From NCBI RefSeq assembly GCF_026627255.1, contig NZ_JAPNLM010000029.1:1-64000 (forward strand): 64,000 nucleotides of DNA. The letters run 5' to 3'. This document shows, in pieces, positions 16,501 through 25,784 of this stretch. This DNA is from Streptomyces antarcticus. Its GTDB lineage: Bacteria; Actinomycetota; Actinomycetes; Streptomycetales; Streptomycetaceae. A model generated the notes under the pieces. The model worked only from the letters and a program-made list of their open reading frames with translations, was not told the DNA's origin and did no database searches. Position numbers and translations under genes: made by a program. How positions within the stretch are numbered: the stretch's first letter is position 1; every line of letters starts with the position of its first letter.

Positions 16501-19500
16501 TCAGATGAGGGCGGTGGCCTCCTCCAGGGTGAGGCCGCCGCCTTCGGCGTACGCCGCCTCGTACGCCGCGTCGCCCAGCGCCGCCCGCGCCAGCTTCTCG
16601 GCGAGGGCGGCTTCCGCGCGCTCGGTGGTGACCGGGACGTGCCCGGGCGGCAGGTGGCACCGGTAGGCGCCGACGAGGCGCGCGGCGTCGTACGGCCGCT
16701 CCGGGCCGCCGGGGGAGGCGAGGGAGACGGACGCCGTCAGCAGGTAGACGGCGGGCAGCTGCGGGGCCACCATCAGCGCCAGCGGGTCCCGGGCGGCGGG
16801 CGCCCCGCCGCGGAGCACGCCGAGCGCGTCCTCGAACTCGCCCTCCTGGTTGTCCAGCCAGGCGATCGTGGCGAGGAGGAACACCTCGAAGACGGCGTAG
16901 GCACCGAAGGAGAAATCCTCGCGCAGCGTCTGGATCTGGACGCGTGCCTCGGGGATGCGCCCGGTCCGGCCGAGGATGGTCGCGAGGAACATACGGGCGG
17001 CGGGCATGGCGTCGTTGCCGGACATCCGGACGGTCGCGGTGATCTCCGTGAGGATCTCCTCGGCCTCCTCGGACCGGCCGGCCTCGGCGAGGGCCCCGGC
17101 CATCCGTACGCGCAGCACCGTGACCTGGGCCTTGGCTCCGAGCCGCTCGGCGTGCTCGATCGCGGCCCGGAAGTCCCGGGTGGCCGCCGCGTACAGGCCG
17201 CGCTTCTCCAGCGACTCGGCGCGGGCGGAGAGCGCCTCGGCGCAGCCCCAGTCGTCGCCCAGCGCCCGGAAGAGGGCCAGGCTCTGGTCGGCGTCGCGGG
17301 CGGCGTCGCCGCCCCAGTCGGCACGGTTGGCGAGGATGTTGGCGCGTATCTGGAGGGCCGAGGCGAGCTCCCAGTCGTAGCCGAGCTCGCGGGCGACGTC
17401 CACGGTCTCGTCCACGACCCGGCGCAGCAGGTCGGCGTCGCCGGCGATCATGACGGCGTAGACCCAGAGGCCCGCGGGGGTCCGGCAGGTCTGCGGGAGC
17501 CCCGGCCGGTACACGTCGAGCATCCGCTCGACCTGGGTGCGGACCTCGGGCGTGTCCCAGGAGCCGTCGGCCTGGTCGCGGGAGGCCAGTCGGATCATCT
17601 GGATACCGCGCCAGCCCTCGGTCAGCAGCTCCCCGCCGTAGGGCGGCGGCGCGTCCACGATCCGCTCGTACACGGGCCCGGCCGGGACGGCGGGCGCCGC
17701 GAAGGGGTCGGGGCCGAGGGCGGCGGCCGCTTCGGACCAGTGGCGGGACTCGGCCCGCAGGTCGTGCATGTGCCAGTACCAGACGAGGGAGTGGACCAGG
17801 CACAGCACCTCTTCGGCGGCGCGGGCGGCGACGGCCCGGCGCAGGGCGGTACGCAGGTTCTCGTACTCGGTGGCGACGAGGCCGGCGGCCGCGCGCTGGC
17901 CGTGGCCGCGCAGCCGCGGCTCGGTGGTGCGGGCGAGTTCGCGGTAGTGGACGAGGTGGCGGCGCTCGGTGGCCGCGCGGTCGTCTCCGGCTCCGGCGAG
18001 GCGTTCGGCGGCGTACTCGGCGACGGTCTCCAGCAGGCGGTAGCGCATGCCGGAGCCGTCCGGGCCGGGGGCGGCGACGACGAGGGACTTGTCGACGAGG
18101 GAGCCGAGCACGTCGGCCGTGTCGTACGAGGGGTCGGCGCAGACCGCCTCAGCGGCGGTCAGGTCGCAGCCGCCGGCGAAGACGGAGAGCCGGCGCAGGA
18201 CGGCACGCTCGGGCTCGTCGAGGAGGTCCCAGGACCAGTCGACGACGGCCCGCAGTGTCTGCTGGCGGGGCAGGACCGTACGCGCGCCGCTGGTCAGGAG
18301 CCGGAAGCGGTCGTCCAGCCGGTCGGCGATCTGCCGCGGGGTGAGCAGCCGCAGCCGGGCAGCGGCCAGCTCGATCGCCAGCGGCAGCCCGTCCAGGCGC
18401 CGGCAGATCTCCACGGCGGCGTCCGGGTCCTCGTCCACGCTGAAGCCGGGCCGGGCGGCGGCCCCGCGGTCGTTCAGCAGCTGCAGCGCCACCGGGTCGG
18501 GCAGCGGCTCCACCGGGCGCAGGGACTCCCCCGGCACGCCGAGGGGCTCGCGGCTGGTGGCGAGGATCTGCACGCCCGGGCAGTGGGTGAGGAGCCGCTC
18601 GGCGAGTACGGCGGCGGCGCCGATGACGTGCTCGCAGTTGTCGAGCAGCAACAGGAGCCGGCGCCGCGCGCAGTGCTCGACGAGGCGGTCGAGGGCGTCG
18701 TCCCCGACGCGGTCGGTGAGCGCCCGCATCTCCTCGACGGAGGCGCCGCGCAGCTTGGTCTCGCGTGCGCCGAGCGCGGCGAGGGCGGCCTCCGCGACGT
18801 CCTCCGGGTCGTCGACGGGCGCGAGCTCGACCAGCCAGACCCCGTCCGGCCAGGCCCCGTCCGGCCGGCCGGTGCCTGCGTGGGCCTCGGCGGACTCCTG
18901 GGACAGCCGGGTCTTCCCGGCACCGCCGGGGCCGAGCAGGGTGACGAGGCGGGCCCGCGCGAGGTCGGCCCCGATGACGCGGATGTCGTCCTCGCGTCCG
19001 ACGAAGGTGGTGAGCCGGGCCCGCAGGTTCCCCGGCCGGTCCGGGCCGCCGGGGCGGGCGTCGGCGGCGTGCGCCGCGGGGGCCGGAGCCTGCGGTACGG
19101 CGCCCGGGGCGGGCCCGGGGCCGGAAGCGGGCGGGGCCGCGGGGGCCGGGGGCGGGGGCGACAGGAGTGCGGTGTGCAGGGCGCGCAGCTCGGGGCCCGG
19201 GTCGGCGCCCAGGCGGGCGGCCAGGTCCCGGCGGACCTCGTCGTAGGCGGCCAGTGCCTGTGCCGGCCGGCCGGTGTCCCGCAGCGCGCGGATGCGCAGC
19301 GCCTGGAGCGGCTCGTCCAGCGGCTGCCCGGCGCACAGCGCGGTCAGCTCGGGCAGGACGTGCTCCGCCTCGCCCAGGGCGAGGGCCGCGGCGAGCCGGC
19401 CGCGGCGCGCGTCCGTCCGTACGGTGTCCCAGCGCGCGGACTCCGCGGCCGCCGGGTCCGGCAGGCCGGCCAGGGCGGGGCCGCGCCACAGCGCGAGCGC

Positions 19501-19875
19501 GTCCTCGTAGAGGACGGTGGCCTTGGCCGCGTCCCCCTCGGCGAGCGCGGCGGCGCCGGCCCGGGCGAGCCGCTCGAAGCGGTACAGGTCGACGTCCTCG
19601 CGCTCGGCGGCCAGCAGGTAGCCGCCCTCCGCGGACCGCACGGCCGTGTGCCCCAGCGTCCGCCGCAGCCGGGCGACCAGGGCCTGGAGGGCGGCGGGCG
19701 CGTCGGCGGGCGGGTCGCCGTCCCACACCTGGGCGACCAGCAGGTGCACCGGCACCGCCCGCCCCGGCCGTAGCGCGAGGGCCGTCAGGAGCGCCCGCAG
19801 GCGCGCTCCGCCGACGGCGACGGGGCTCCCGTCGTCGCGGAGGGCCAGGGTGGTGCCGAGGATCGCGTAACGCAC
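16501..19875 (-). CDS. AfsR/SARP-type transcriptional regulator with NB-ARC ATPase and TPR-like region
   Basis: The regulator has about 1,124 residues. The N-terminal OmpR-like winged helix (residues 1-95; LRALLTALALRPGRAV, LVARLRRTLG) is followed by a bacterial transcriptional activation domain to about 245, including LDEPLQALRIRALRDTGR. A Pro/Ala linker joins an NB-ARC/STAND ATPase with Walker A GPGGAGKTRL and Walker B RLLLLLDNCEHV, plus the GLPLAIELAAARL motif. The rest is helical TPR-like repeats. Such proteins are global or cluster-linked activators of antibiotic production. The GTG at 19875 begins VRYAILGTTLALRDDG. The gene converges on the ABC exporter and diverges from the M50 protease. 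The target genes are not identifiable. Confidence 0.88.
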   Translation of the reverse strand: MRYAILGTTLALRDDGSPVAVGGARLRALLTALALRPGRAVPVHLLVAQVWDGDPPADAPAALQALVARLRRTLGHTAVRSAEGGYLLAAEREDVDLYRFERLARAGAAALAEGDAAKATVLYEDALALWRGPALAGLPDPAAAESARWDTVRTDARRGRLAAALALGEAEHVLPELTALCAGQPLDEPLQALRIRALRDTGRPAQALAAYDEVRRDLAARLGADPGPELRALHTALLSPPPPAPAAPPASGPGPAPGAVPQAPAPAAHAADARPGGPDRPGNLRARLTTFVGREDDIRVIGADLARARLVTLLGPGGAGKTRLSQESAEAHAGTGRPDGAWPDGVWLVELAPVDDPEDVAEAALAALGARETKLRGASVEEMRALTDRVGDDALDRLVEHCARRRLLLLLDNCEHVIGAAAVLAERLLTHCPGVQILATSREPLGVPGESLRPVEPLPDPVALQLLNDRGAAARPGFSVDEDPDAAVEICRRLDGLPLAIELAAARLRLLTPRQIADRLDDRFRLLTSGARTVLPRQQTLRAVVDWSWDLLDEPERAVLRRLSVFAGGCDLTAAEAVCADPSYDTADVLGSLVDKSLVVAAPGPDGSGMRYRLLETVAEYAAERLAGAGDDRAATERRHLVHYRELARTTEPRLRGHGQRAAAGLVATEYENLRTALRRAVAARAAEEVLCLVHSLVWYWHMHDLRAESRHWSEAAAALGPDPFAAPAVPAGPVYERIVDAPPPYGGELLTEGWRGIQMIRLASRDQADGSWDTPEVRTQVERMLDVYRPGLPQTCRTPAGLWVYAVMIAGDADLLRRVVDETVDVARELGYDWELASALQIRANILANRADWGGDAARDADQSLALFRALGDDWGCAEALSARAESLEKRGLYAAATRDFRAAIEHAERLGAKAQVTVLRVRMAGALAEAGRSEEAEEILTEITATVRMSGNDAMPAARMFLATILGRTGRIPEARVQIQTLREDFSFGAYAVFEVFLLATIAWLDNQEGEFEDALGVLRGGAPAARDPLALMVAPQLPAVYLLTASVSLASPGGPERPYDAARLVGAYRCHLPPGHVPVTTERAEAALAEKLARAALGDAAYEAAYAEGGGLTLEEATALI

Positions 19876-19914
19876 CGGGCCATTGTCCCCGGATCGGGAC
19901 CCTGACCCGAACCC

Positions 19915-19948
19915 CTTTACGCCCGGGTCACGGGATAGGTTTCGCCGC
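19915..19948 (+). promoter_or_regulatory. Probable promoter of the M50 protease gene
   Basis: TTTACG (19915-19920) and GATAGG (near 19934-19939) are spaced like -35 and -10 elements, and the ATG at 19949 follows 9-10 bases later. This suggests a leaderless or very short-leader transcript. There is no Shine-Dalgarno site. Confidence 0.4.
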
Positions 19949-20749
19949 ATGGGTCATCAGGGAGGCCGCGGCGAGCGGCGGATCAGCGCAGTGTTCCTCG
20001 GCATCGCGGCCGTCATGGCGGTCACCGGGTGGGCGGTGTGGACGGGGTACTCGACGAGCGCCGGCCTGGCCGTGTTCCTCTTCGTCACCTCGGCGTGGAT
20101 CGTCTCCCTCTGCCTGCACGAGTACGCTCACGCCCGCACCGCGCTGCACGGCGGTGACCTCTCGGTGGGCGCCAAGGGCTACCTGACGCTGAACCCCCTG
20201 AAGTACACGCACGCGCTGCTCAGCATCGTCCTGCCGGTGCTCTTCGTGATCCTGGGCGGGATCGGCCTGCCCGGCGGCGCCGTGTTCATCGAGCGCGACC
20301 GGATCCAGGGCCGCTGGAAGCACAGCCTGATCTCGGCGGCGGGCCCGCTGACGAACGTGGCCTTCGCGGTCGTCTGCACCGCCCCGTTCTGGCTGGACGC
20401 GCTGGACGGGGTCCCGCTGGAGTTCCGCTTCGCGCTCGCGTTCCTCGCCCTGCTCCAGGTCTCGGCGGCGATCCTGAACTTCCTGCCGGTGCCGGGCCTC
20501 GACGGCTACGGGGTCATCGAGCCGTGGCTGTCGCACCGGGTGCGCCGCGAGATGGCGCCGCTGGCGCAGTTCGGCCTGATCGCGGTGTTCGCACTGCTGT
20601 GGATCCCGGAGGTGAACACGTTCTTCTTCGACGTGGTGCGCGGGCTGCTGTCCGCGCTGGGCGTCCCGGACCTGGACACGTACTGCGGCCGCGAGCTCTA
20701 CCGCTTCTGGCAGGACGCCGACGGCGTCTGCGCGCTGCCCCGGAGCTGA
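19949..20749 (+). CDS. Site-2 protease (M50) family membrane metalloprotease
   Basis: The 266-residue multipass membrane protein has the zinc-binding HEYAHA motif (HExxH) in the second helix and a downstream NFLPVPGLDGYGV segment that supplies the third metal ligand Asp, the NPxPxxDG-like motif of M50 proteases. Other helices flank these. The C-terminus has two Cys (YCGRELYRF ... GVCALPRS). Rhomboid-like intramembrane cleavage of an unknown substrate is expected. It stands alone, facing away from the AfsR-type gene. Confidence 0.88.
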   Translation: MGHQGGRGERRISAVFLGIAAVMAVTGWAVWTGYSTSAGLAVFLFVTSAWIVSLCLHEYAHARTALHGGDLSVGAKGYLTLNPLKYTHALLSIVLPVLFVILGGIGLPGGAVFIERDRIQGRWKHSLISAAGPLTNVAFAVVCTAPFWLDALDGVPLEFRFALAFLALLQVSAAILNFLPVPGLDGYGVIEPWLSHRVRREMAPLAQFGLIAVFALLWIPEVNTFFFDVVRGLLSALGVPDLDTYCGRELYRFWQDADGVCALPRS

Positions 20750-20782
20750 CCGGGCCGGTCACGGCAGGATCCGGTCACATCA

Positions 20783-20974
20783 CTAGGCGGTGGTGCGGGC
20801 GGCGGCGGCCTTCTCGGCCTTGGCCTTGCGCTGGTAGTACCAGGCCAGGTTGGACGTGAGGCCGGCCAGCAGGACCCAGATGATCCCGAGGAAGCTGCCC
20901 TCCACGAAGGCGACGACGGCCGCGGCCACGGCGAGGACGCAGACGACTACGGCGAAGACGGCAAGGCGGGGCAT
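20783..20974 (-). CDS. Small two-helix membrane protein
   Basis: The 63-residue protein has two hydrophobic helices (PRLAVFAVVVCVLAVAAAVV and GIIWVLLAGLTSNLAWYY) and a short basic tail. The start at 20974 has a GGAGC site upstream. It resembles small conserved Streptomyces membrane proteins of unknown function. Longer frames upstream are not supported. Confidence 0.6.
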   Translation of the reverse strand: MPRLAVFAVVVCVLAVAAAVVAFVEGSFLGIIWVLLAGLTSNLAWYYQRKAKAEKAAAARTTA

Positions 20975-21285
20975 GGGAAGAGCTCCTCGGAAACACGGAA
21001 CGGGGTAGAGCCCCACCAGTGTCCCCCATGCCCCGCTGTGCTTCCGTAAAGCGCGCGACCCGGGGATCCTGCGGCGACTGACCTGGGCCGCCGGGGTAGG
21101 CGCGCACCAACGACAGCACCGGAAGGCGACACTTTCGGTCACATCCGGTCCCTATTGGTCTTTTCCCGGTCTTCCGTGTGACCCGGCACTACGGTTCGGC
21201 GGTACGCGCCCCGCACGGGCGTGCACGGAGCGACAGCCCTGCCCCGCCCGGCCCGTACCGGCGGCGCCGGGAGTGGGGGGAAGAC

Positions 21286-23373
21286 ATGCAAGAGATCCCG
21301 AAGGGTGCGAACGTCAGCCTGACCGCCCTCGGCGAGGACGCCGGCTCGGTGGTCGTGAGCCTGAGCTGGACCAGCGCCTCCGGAGCCGGCGACGCCGACG
21401 TGTCGGTACTGCTCCTCGACGGGAACGGACGGGTCCGCAGCGACAACGACTTCTACTTCTACAACAACCCGGCCGCCGCCGACGGCAGTGTGCAGTTGCT
21501 GGGGAAGACCCCCGGCGAGAGCGGCGACGAGGACCGGATCAGCGTCGACCTCGCCGCGGTCCCGCAGGACGTCGTACGGATCGTGATCGCCGCCAGCCAG
21601 TACGGCGGTGCCCGGTTCGGGGACCTCGACGACCTGCGGATGACCGTCGCGGACCGCTCGGGCGAGCCGCTGGTCGGCTTCTGCATCGACGACGCGAGCG
21701 TGGAGACGGCGTTCATCTTCGGCGAGCTGTACCGGCGCGGCGAGGAATGGAAGTTCCGGGCCGTCGGCCAGGGGTACGAGACCGGCCTCGCGGGGCTGAC
21801 CACGGACTTCGGCATCTCCGTCGAGGAGGAGTCCGACCTGCCCGACGCGCACGATGCCGACGCGCACGACGACCCCGACACGCACGAACCGGCCGAGCGG
21901 GAGCCGGCGGCCGCCCCGTCCCCGGAGGCCGTCCCCAAAGCACCGGCCGCGGCCGCACCGCCCGTCGCCGCGCCACCGGCCGGGGACCTGGCCGCCGCAC
22001 CGCCATCGGCCGCACCCGCGGCCGACCCCGTTCCCGTTCCGGGTCAGACGCGCGGCCGCGGTCCCCGCACGACGAAGAAGAAGGTCACCCTGCCCAAGGT
22101 GGCCGGGAAGTCGCTCGCCGAGAACGACTCCTGGCGGCCCGCCCGGCTGTTCCCGGTGCCATCCCTCAGGAGCGACAAGGAACGCGAGGTAAGGGCGACC
22201 TCGGTGCTGCTGTCCGTCATGGCACAGGTACCGGAGCTGGGGCGCCGCCTCACGGCGGGGTTCGGTGCGCCCGCCGGGCGCATGCAGACGTTCACCGAGG
22301 TCGCCCTCCCCCACGGCGACGCCCCCCGGCGCCCCGACGGCGTGATCCGGGTGGAGCGCGCGGGGCGGCTGTGGACCGCCCTGGTGGAGACCAAGACCAA
22401 TGGCAACCCGCTGAAGGCCGATCAGGTCCAGGGGTACGCGGACATCGCCGCGCGCCGCGGCTACGAGGCGGTCATCACGCTCTCGAACGACGTGGCGCTC
22501 GAAGGCGCCGCCGTGGTCGACGTCAAGATCGACGGCCGACGCAAGCACAAGGTCAGCCTCTGGCACCTGTCGTGGGCCGAGGTGGCCCACCAGGCGCAGC
22601 TGCTGATCCGCCACGAGGGCGTGGGGAACGCCGCCCACGCCTGGCTCCTACAGGAGCTCCTCGCGTACCTGCAGCACGAGAACTCGGGATGTCACGGATT
22701 CCAGAACATGGGCCCCGCGTGGGTGCCCGTGCGCAACGGGATCGAGGACGAGACCCTGTGCCGGGGCGACGCCCGCGCCGTGGACGTCGTGGAGAACTGG
22801 GAGCGTCTGATCCGCCAGGTCTGCCTGCGCCTCGGCGGGGAGCTGGGCCAGAAGGCCCTGCCCGTGCAGCGGGCCCGGCGCGGCAGCGATCCGCGGGCGC
22901 GCCGGGAGGAGGCGGCTGAGGTGCTGTGCGCGGACGGCCGACTGACGGCGGAGCTGCGTGTCGACGGGACCGGCGGGGTCATCGCGGTCAGCGCCGATCT
23001 GCGGACGGGGAAGGTGCGCACGTCCGTCGACGTACCCGCGCCGGAGGCTGCGTACCCGCTGGCCGGCGCGAAACGGCTGATGCGGCTGCTTGCACAGGCT
23101 CCGGCGGACCTCCACGTGCAGAGCCTGCTCGGCGCGGAACAGGGGCCGCGCGGCACGCTGGAGCGGCTTCGTCCGGAGCCGGGCGACCTGCTGCCCCGGG
23201 ACGGCGCGCCGGTCACCGGGTTCCGCCTGTCGCTGATCAAGGGCATGGGCAACACACGCGGCAACACGGAGTCCGGGTTCATCCGGAGCGTGGACGATTC
23301 CGTCGACCGCTTCTATCACGGTGTGATCGCGCACCTGGGCGCCGCCGAGGGCCGTCCGGGCCGCCGGAACTGA
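21286..23373 (+). CDS. TerD-domain protein fused to a PD-(D/E)XK nuclease-like domain
   Basis: The 695-residue protein is a rare-looking fusion. Residues 1-185 form a TerD (tellurium resistance, calcium-binding) domain with PKGANVSL, DADVSVLLLDGNGRVRSD, DFYFYNNP and the VAAVPQDV-like strand. Residues 186-265 are an acidic, Pro/Ala-rich linker. Around 285-460 lies a nuclease-like core: a helix with TSVLLSVMAQVPEL, then PDG with Asp351, and VETK with Glu368 and Lys370, followed by a helix with QVQGYADIAAR. The spacing matches restriction-endonuclease-fold PD-(D/E)XK enzymes. The C-terminal 230 residues are not recognised. The ATG at 21286 has a GGGGGGAAG site. It is transcribed alone. The TerD call is firm; the nuclease call rests on the motif and its spacing. 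Confidence 0.82.
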   Translation: MQEIPKGANVSLTALGEDAGSVVVSLSWTSASGAGDADVSVLLLDGNGRVRSDNDFYFYNNPAAADGSVQLLGKTPGESGDEDRISVDLAAVPQDVVRIVIAASQYGGARFGDLDDLRMTVADRSGEPLVGFCIDDASVETAFIFGELYRRGEEWKFRAVGQGYETGLAGLTTDFGISVEEESDLPDAHDADAHDDPDTHEPAEREPAAAPSPEAVPKAPAAAAPPVAAPPAGDLAAAPPSAAPAADPVPVPGQTRGRGPRTTKKKVTLPKVAGKSLAENDSWRPARLFPVPSLRSDKEREVRATSVLLSVMAQVPELGRRLTAGFGAPAGRMQTFTEVALPHGDAPRRPDGVIRVERAGRLWTALVETKTNGNPLKADQVQGYADIAARRGYEAVITLSNDVALEGAAVVDVKIDGRRKHKVSLWHLSWAEVAHQAQLLIRHEGVGNAAHAWLLQELLAYLQHENSGCHGFQNMGPAWVPVRNGIEDETLCRGDARAVDVVENWERLIRQVCLRLGGELGQKALPVQRARRGSDPRARREEAAEVLCADGRLTAELRVDGTGGVIAVSADLRTGKVRTSVDVPAPEAAYPLAGAKRLMRLLAQAPADLHVQSLLGAEQGPRGTLERLRPEPGDLLPRDGAPVTGFRLSLIKGMGNTRGNTESGFIRSVDDSVDRFYHGVIAHLGAAEGRPGRRN

Positions 23374-23403
23374 CGGCCTTGGGCGCCCCGGCGGCCGCCC
23401 GGT

Positions 23404-24120
23404 TCAGATGTCCGTGACGCGCAGACCGGCGTGGGCCTTGTAGCGGCGGTTCGCGGAGATCAGGTTGGCGACCAGGGACTCCACCTGGTGGGCGTTGCGC
23501 AGGCGGCCCGCGAAGACCCCACGCATGCCGGGGATGCGGGCGGCCAGGGCCTGGACGAGGTCGGTGTCAGCGCGGGACTCGCCCAGCACCATCACGTCGG
23601 TGTCGATCTCGTCGATCGACTCGTCCTGGAGCAGGACAGCCGAGAGGTGGTGGAAGGCCGCCGTGACGCGGGAGTCCGGGAGCAGGGCGGCCGCCTGCTG
23701 GGCCGCGCTGCCCTCCTCGACCTGGAGGGCGTACGCGCCCTGCTTGTCGAAGCCGAGCGGGTTGACGCAGTCCACCACGAGCTTGCCGGCGAGGTCCTCG
23801 CGCAGCGATTCGAGGGTCTTGGCGTGACCCTCCCACGGGACGGCGATGATGACGATGTCGCTGCGCCGGGCGCAGTCGGCGTTGTCGGCGCCTTCCACGC
23901 CGAGGCCCAGTTCGGCGGCGGCGCCCTGCGCGCGGTCGGCGGCGCGCGAGCCGATGATCACCTTCTGGCCGGCCCGGGCGAGCCGGTAGGCCAGGCCCCG
24001 GCCCTGGTCGCCGGTGCCGCCGAGGACACCGACGACGAGGCCGGAGACGTCGGGGAGGTCCCACGGGTTCTTCGCTGGCGCCTTGGCCGGGGGCTGCTGA
24101 GTGCTGTCTGTGGAGGTCAT
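23404..24120 (-). CDS. npdG: NADPH-dependent F420 reductase (F420H2:NADP+ oxidoreductase)
   Basis: This 238-residue Rossmann enzyme transfers hydride between coenzyme F420 and NADP+, balancing the F420H2 pool used by redox enzymes and antibiotic pathways. The dinucleotide site is VVGVLGGTGDQGRGLAYRLARAG with the NADP-selective SRAADRA. Later motifs are VPWEGHAKTL, DCVNPLGFDKQGA and the AFHHLSA substrate loop. Its start lies only 20 bases after the stop of the IS607-type tnpB gene. A -10-like TACCCT (24128-24133, minus strand) is retained seven bases before the ATG, but no -35 fits at the normal distance because of the insertion. Confidence 0.93.
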   Translation of the reverse strand: MTSTDSTQQPPAKAPAKNPWDLPDVSGLVVGVLGGTGDQGRGLAYRLARAGQKVIIGSRAADRAQGAAAELGLGVEGADNADCARRSDIVIIAVPWEGHAKTLESLREDLAGKLVVDCVNPLGFDKQGAYALQVEEGSAAQQAAALLPDSRVTAAFHHLSAVLLQDESIDEIDTDVMVLGESRADTDLVQALAARIPGMRGVFAGRLRNAHQVESLVANLISANRRYKAHAGLRVTDI

Positions 24121-24127
24121 GGGGGCG

Positions 24128-24133
24128 AGGGTA
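24128..24133 (-). promoter_or_regulatory. Residual -10 element of npdG
   Basis: Read on the minus strand, TACCCT ends seven bases before the npdG ATG, the geometry of a leaderless promoter. The region where a -35 should be is now the 3' end of the inserted tnpB gene. Confidence 0.4.
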
Positions 24134-24140
24134 ACCGTTC

Positions 24141-25784
24141 CTAATCAGCGTGCAGGAGTGAGTCTTGGACCCATTCCTGGTCACGGCGGACACCCCGAAC
24201 GGTTTTGGGTGTCCTGGTTGCCCGCGTTCCTTGTGTTGTCCCTGTCCGGGTACGCAGCTCTCGGCTGCGGTCCGTGACGGGGCGGCGGGTTTCCTCGCGC
24301 CGCCGGTCACCTGATCCGGCCTGGGCGCTCCGATGCCCGCCGGCATCGCTCTGGTGCTGGCGGGGCGGTGTCGTCCGTCGCCGGATCGGGTGTCCGAGGG
24401 CGCGTCGTGCGATGGCCACGCTCGCCGCCTGGTGGCGGGTCACGGGCCTGGTCTTGGTGGTGAGGGGCTTCTGCCAGTGCTGGCCGCCCCACATGCTGGT
24501 GTAAGCCGGGTCTACGGCGATCACCCGAATTCCGGCCTCGGTGCACATGCTCAGGAGCCGGGCCTTGAGTTTGCCGGTGGGGATACCGGACATCAACTGG
24601 CGGAAGCGGCGCTTGCGGCCGTGCTTCTCCCTGGTTGTGGAGTCGGTGAAGTCGAGGTCTTCGACCGCGATAGCGCGGACCCCGGTCGCGCCTGCCCAGT
24701 GGAGGAGCCGGGTGAGGGCGTGGCGGAGCTGTGCGTCGCGGTGGCCGGCAGTGCCGGTCAGGTTGTAGTCGAAGCGGCGGGGTTCGCCGACCGGGTTGCC
24801 GTGGGTGTCGAGGTGCCAGGCGGCGAGGTGGTCGGCGTTCATGTCCACGCCGATGATCTCGCCGGCCCGCAGGGACTCCAGCGGCACGACGGGGGCGTCT
24901 TTGCGCTGCCAGGACGCGTCCAGGTACCAGCGGCCCCGGGTCACATCCAGGTGGATGCGGTAGGCGACAGCTCGGTTCTGCGATACACGCTCACGCCATT
25001 CGTCGACCCGGTGCGGGAAAGCGACGCGGGCCGTCAGGGTGTACCGGCCGTGCTTGCCATTGGCGTATCCGGCGAGCGGAGCCGGGAGCTTGACACTGAT
25101 CTCGCCGTCGGGGGTGACGCGGATCGTCTCGTTGCCGTACCGCTTGCCGGACTCGCCATCAGAGGCGAGGAACCAGCGTGCCGCTTCCCAGCGTTGACGC
25201 CACTGCGGCTCGGTGAGTTGCGCGGCGGCAAGGTTGTGGCGGGTGATGGCGAGATTCCGGCCGCCCCGCACCACACGGACACGCCCGGCTTCCCGGTCGG
25301 CCCTGACAGCCTCAAGCCGGTCCTCAAGAACATGCAGGCGGCGCGTTTTCTGGAACCACTCCCCCTTGGACCGGTAGCCGCCCGGGGCCCGCTTGCTTCC
25401 CTTCTCCCCGATCGGGAGAGACAGCCGGTGCGCAATCGTCTTGATACCGGCGTCGAGGGATTGCAGGTGGGCATGCTGAGCCCGGCGGGACAACGCCCAC
25501 TGGTCGTGGCTGGCCTTGGTGATACTGCCCGCCCAGCGCGACGACGACAGGGCAGTCAGGTCCCGCTTCCGCCCGGCCCGCGTATCCGTGGAGTGCTCCA
25601 GGCCGTCGCGGACACGCACGGCGAGATCCTTCGACGCCAACGATCCGAGATGCGCGCCGACCAGGCGCAGCACCTTCTCGTCCTGGACGGTGAAACCCTT
25701 GAGACGGTCACGGACACACACGCCCGACGCCGGGTCGGCGACGAACGCGCGGGCGATCTGCCGCAGCTTCTTCGGCTCAGCCAT
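24141..25784 (-). CDS. tnpB: IS607-type TnpB-related protein (RuvC-like nuclease), possibly catalytically dead
   Basis: The 547-residue TnpB-related accessory protein belongs to the Streptomyces IS605/IS607 OrfB class. In active TnpB this is an RNA-guided RuvC-fold nuclease. The first two acidic positions are visible: GVDMNADHLAAWH and AIAVEDLDF. The third, in the helix read as TRHQAASVAIARRALG, has Gln where family members I recall have Asp (RHDAA). If right, cleavage would be lost. A zinc-ribbon CxxC is not evident. The start at 25784 overlaps the tnpA stop by eight bases. The gene is otherwise open, unlike tnpA. The class is confident; the dead-enzyme reading is moderate. Confidence 0.8.
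   Translation of the reverse strand: MAEPKKLRQIARAFVADPASGVCVRDRLKGFTVQDEKVLRLVGAHLGSLASKDLAVRVRDGLEHSTDTRAGRKRDLTALSSSRWAGSITKASHDQWALSRRAQHAHLQSLDAGIKTIAHRLSLPIGEKGSKRAPGGYRSKGEWFQKTRRLHVLEDRLEAVRADREAGRVRVVRGGRNLAITRHNLAAAQLTEPQWRQRWEAARWFLASDGESGKRYGNETIRVTPDGEISVKLPAPLAGYANGKHGRYTLTARVAFPHRVDEWRERVSQNRAVAYRIHLDVTRGRWYLDASWQRKDAPVVPLESLRAGEIIGVDMNADHLAAWHLDTHGNPVGEPRRFDYNLTGTAGHRDAQLRHALTRLLHWAGATGVRAIAVEDLDFTDSTTREKHGRKRRFRQLMSGIPTGKLKARLLSMCTEAGIRVIAVDPAYTSMWGGQHWQKPLTTKTRPVTRHQAASVAIARRALGHPIRRRTTPPRQHQSDAGGHRSAQAGSGDRRREETRRPVTDRSRELRTRTGTTQGTRATRTPKTVRGVRRDQEWVQDSLLHAD

Noticed and set aside
16639..19773. 1,044-residue frame opposite the AfsR-type regulator
   Set aside because: A complementary-strand shadow of the regulator; Gly/Val/Arg-rich and without motifs.
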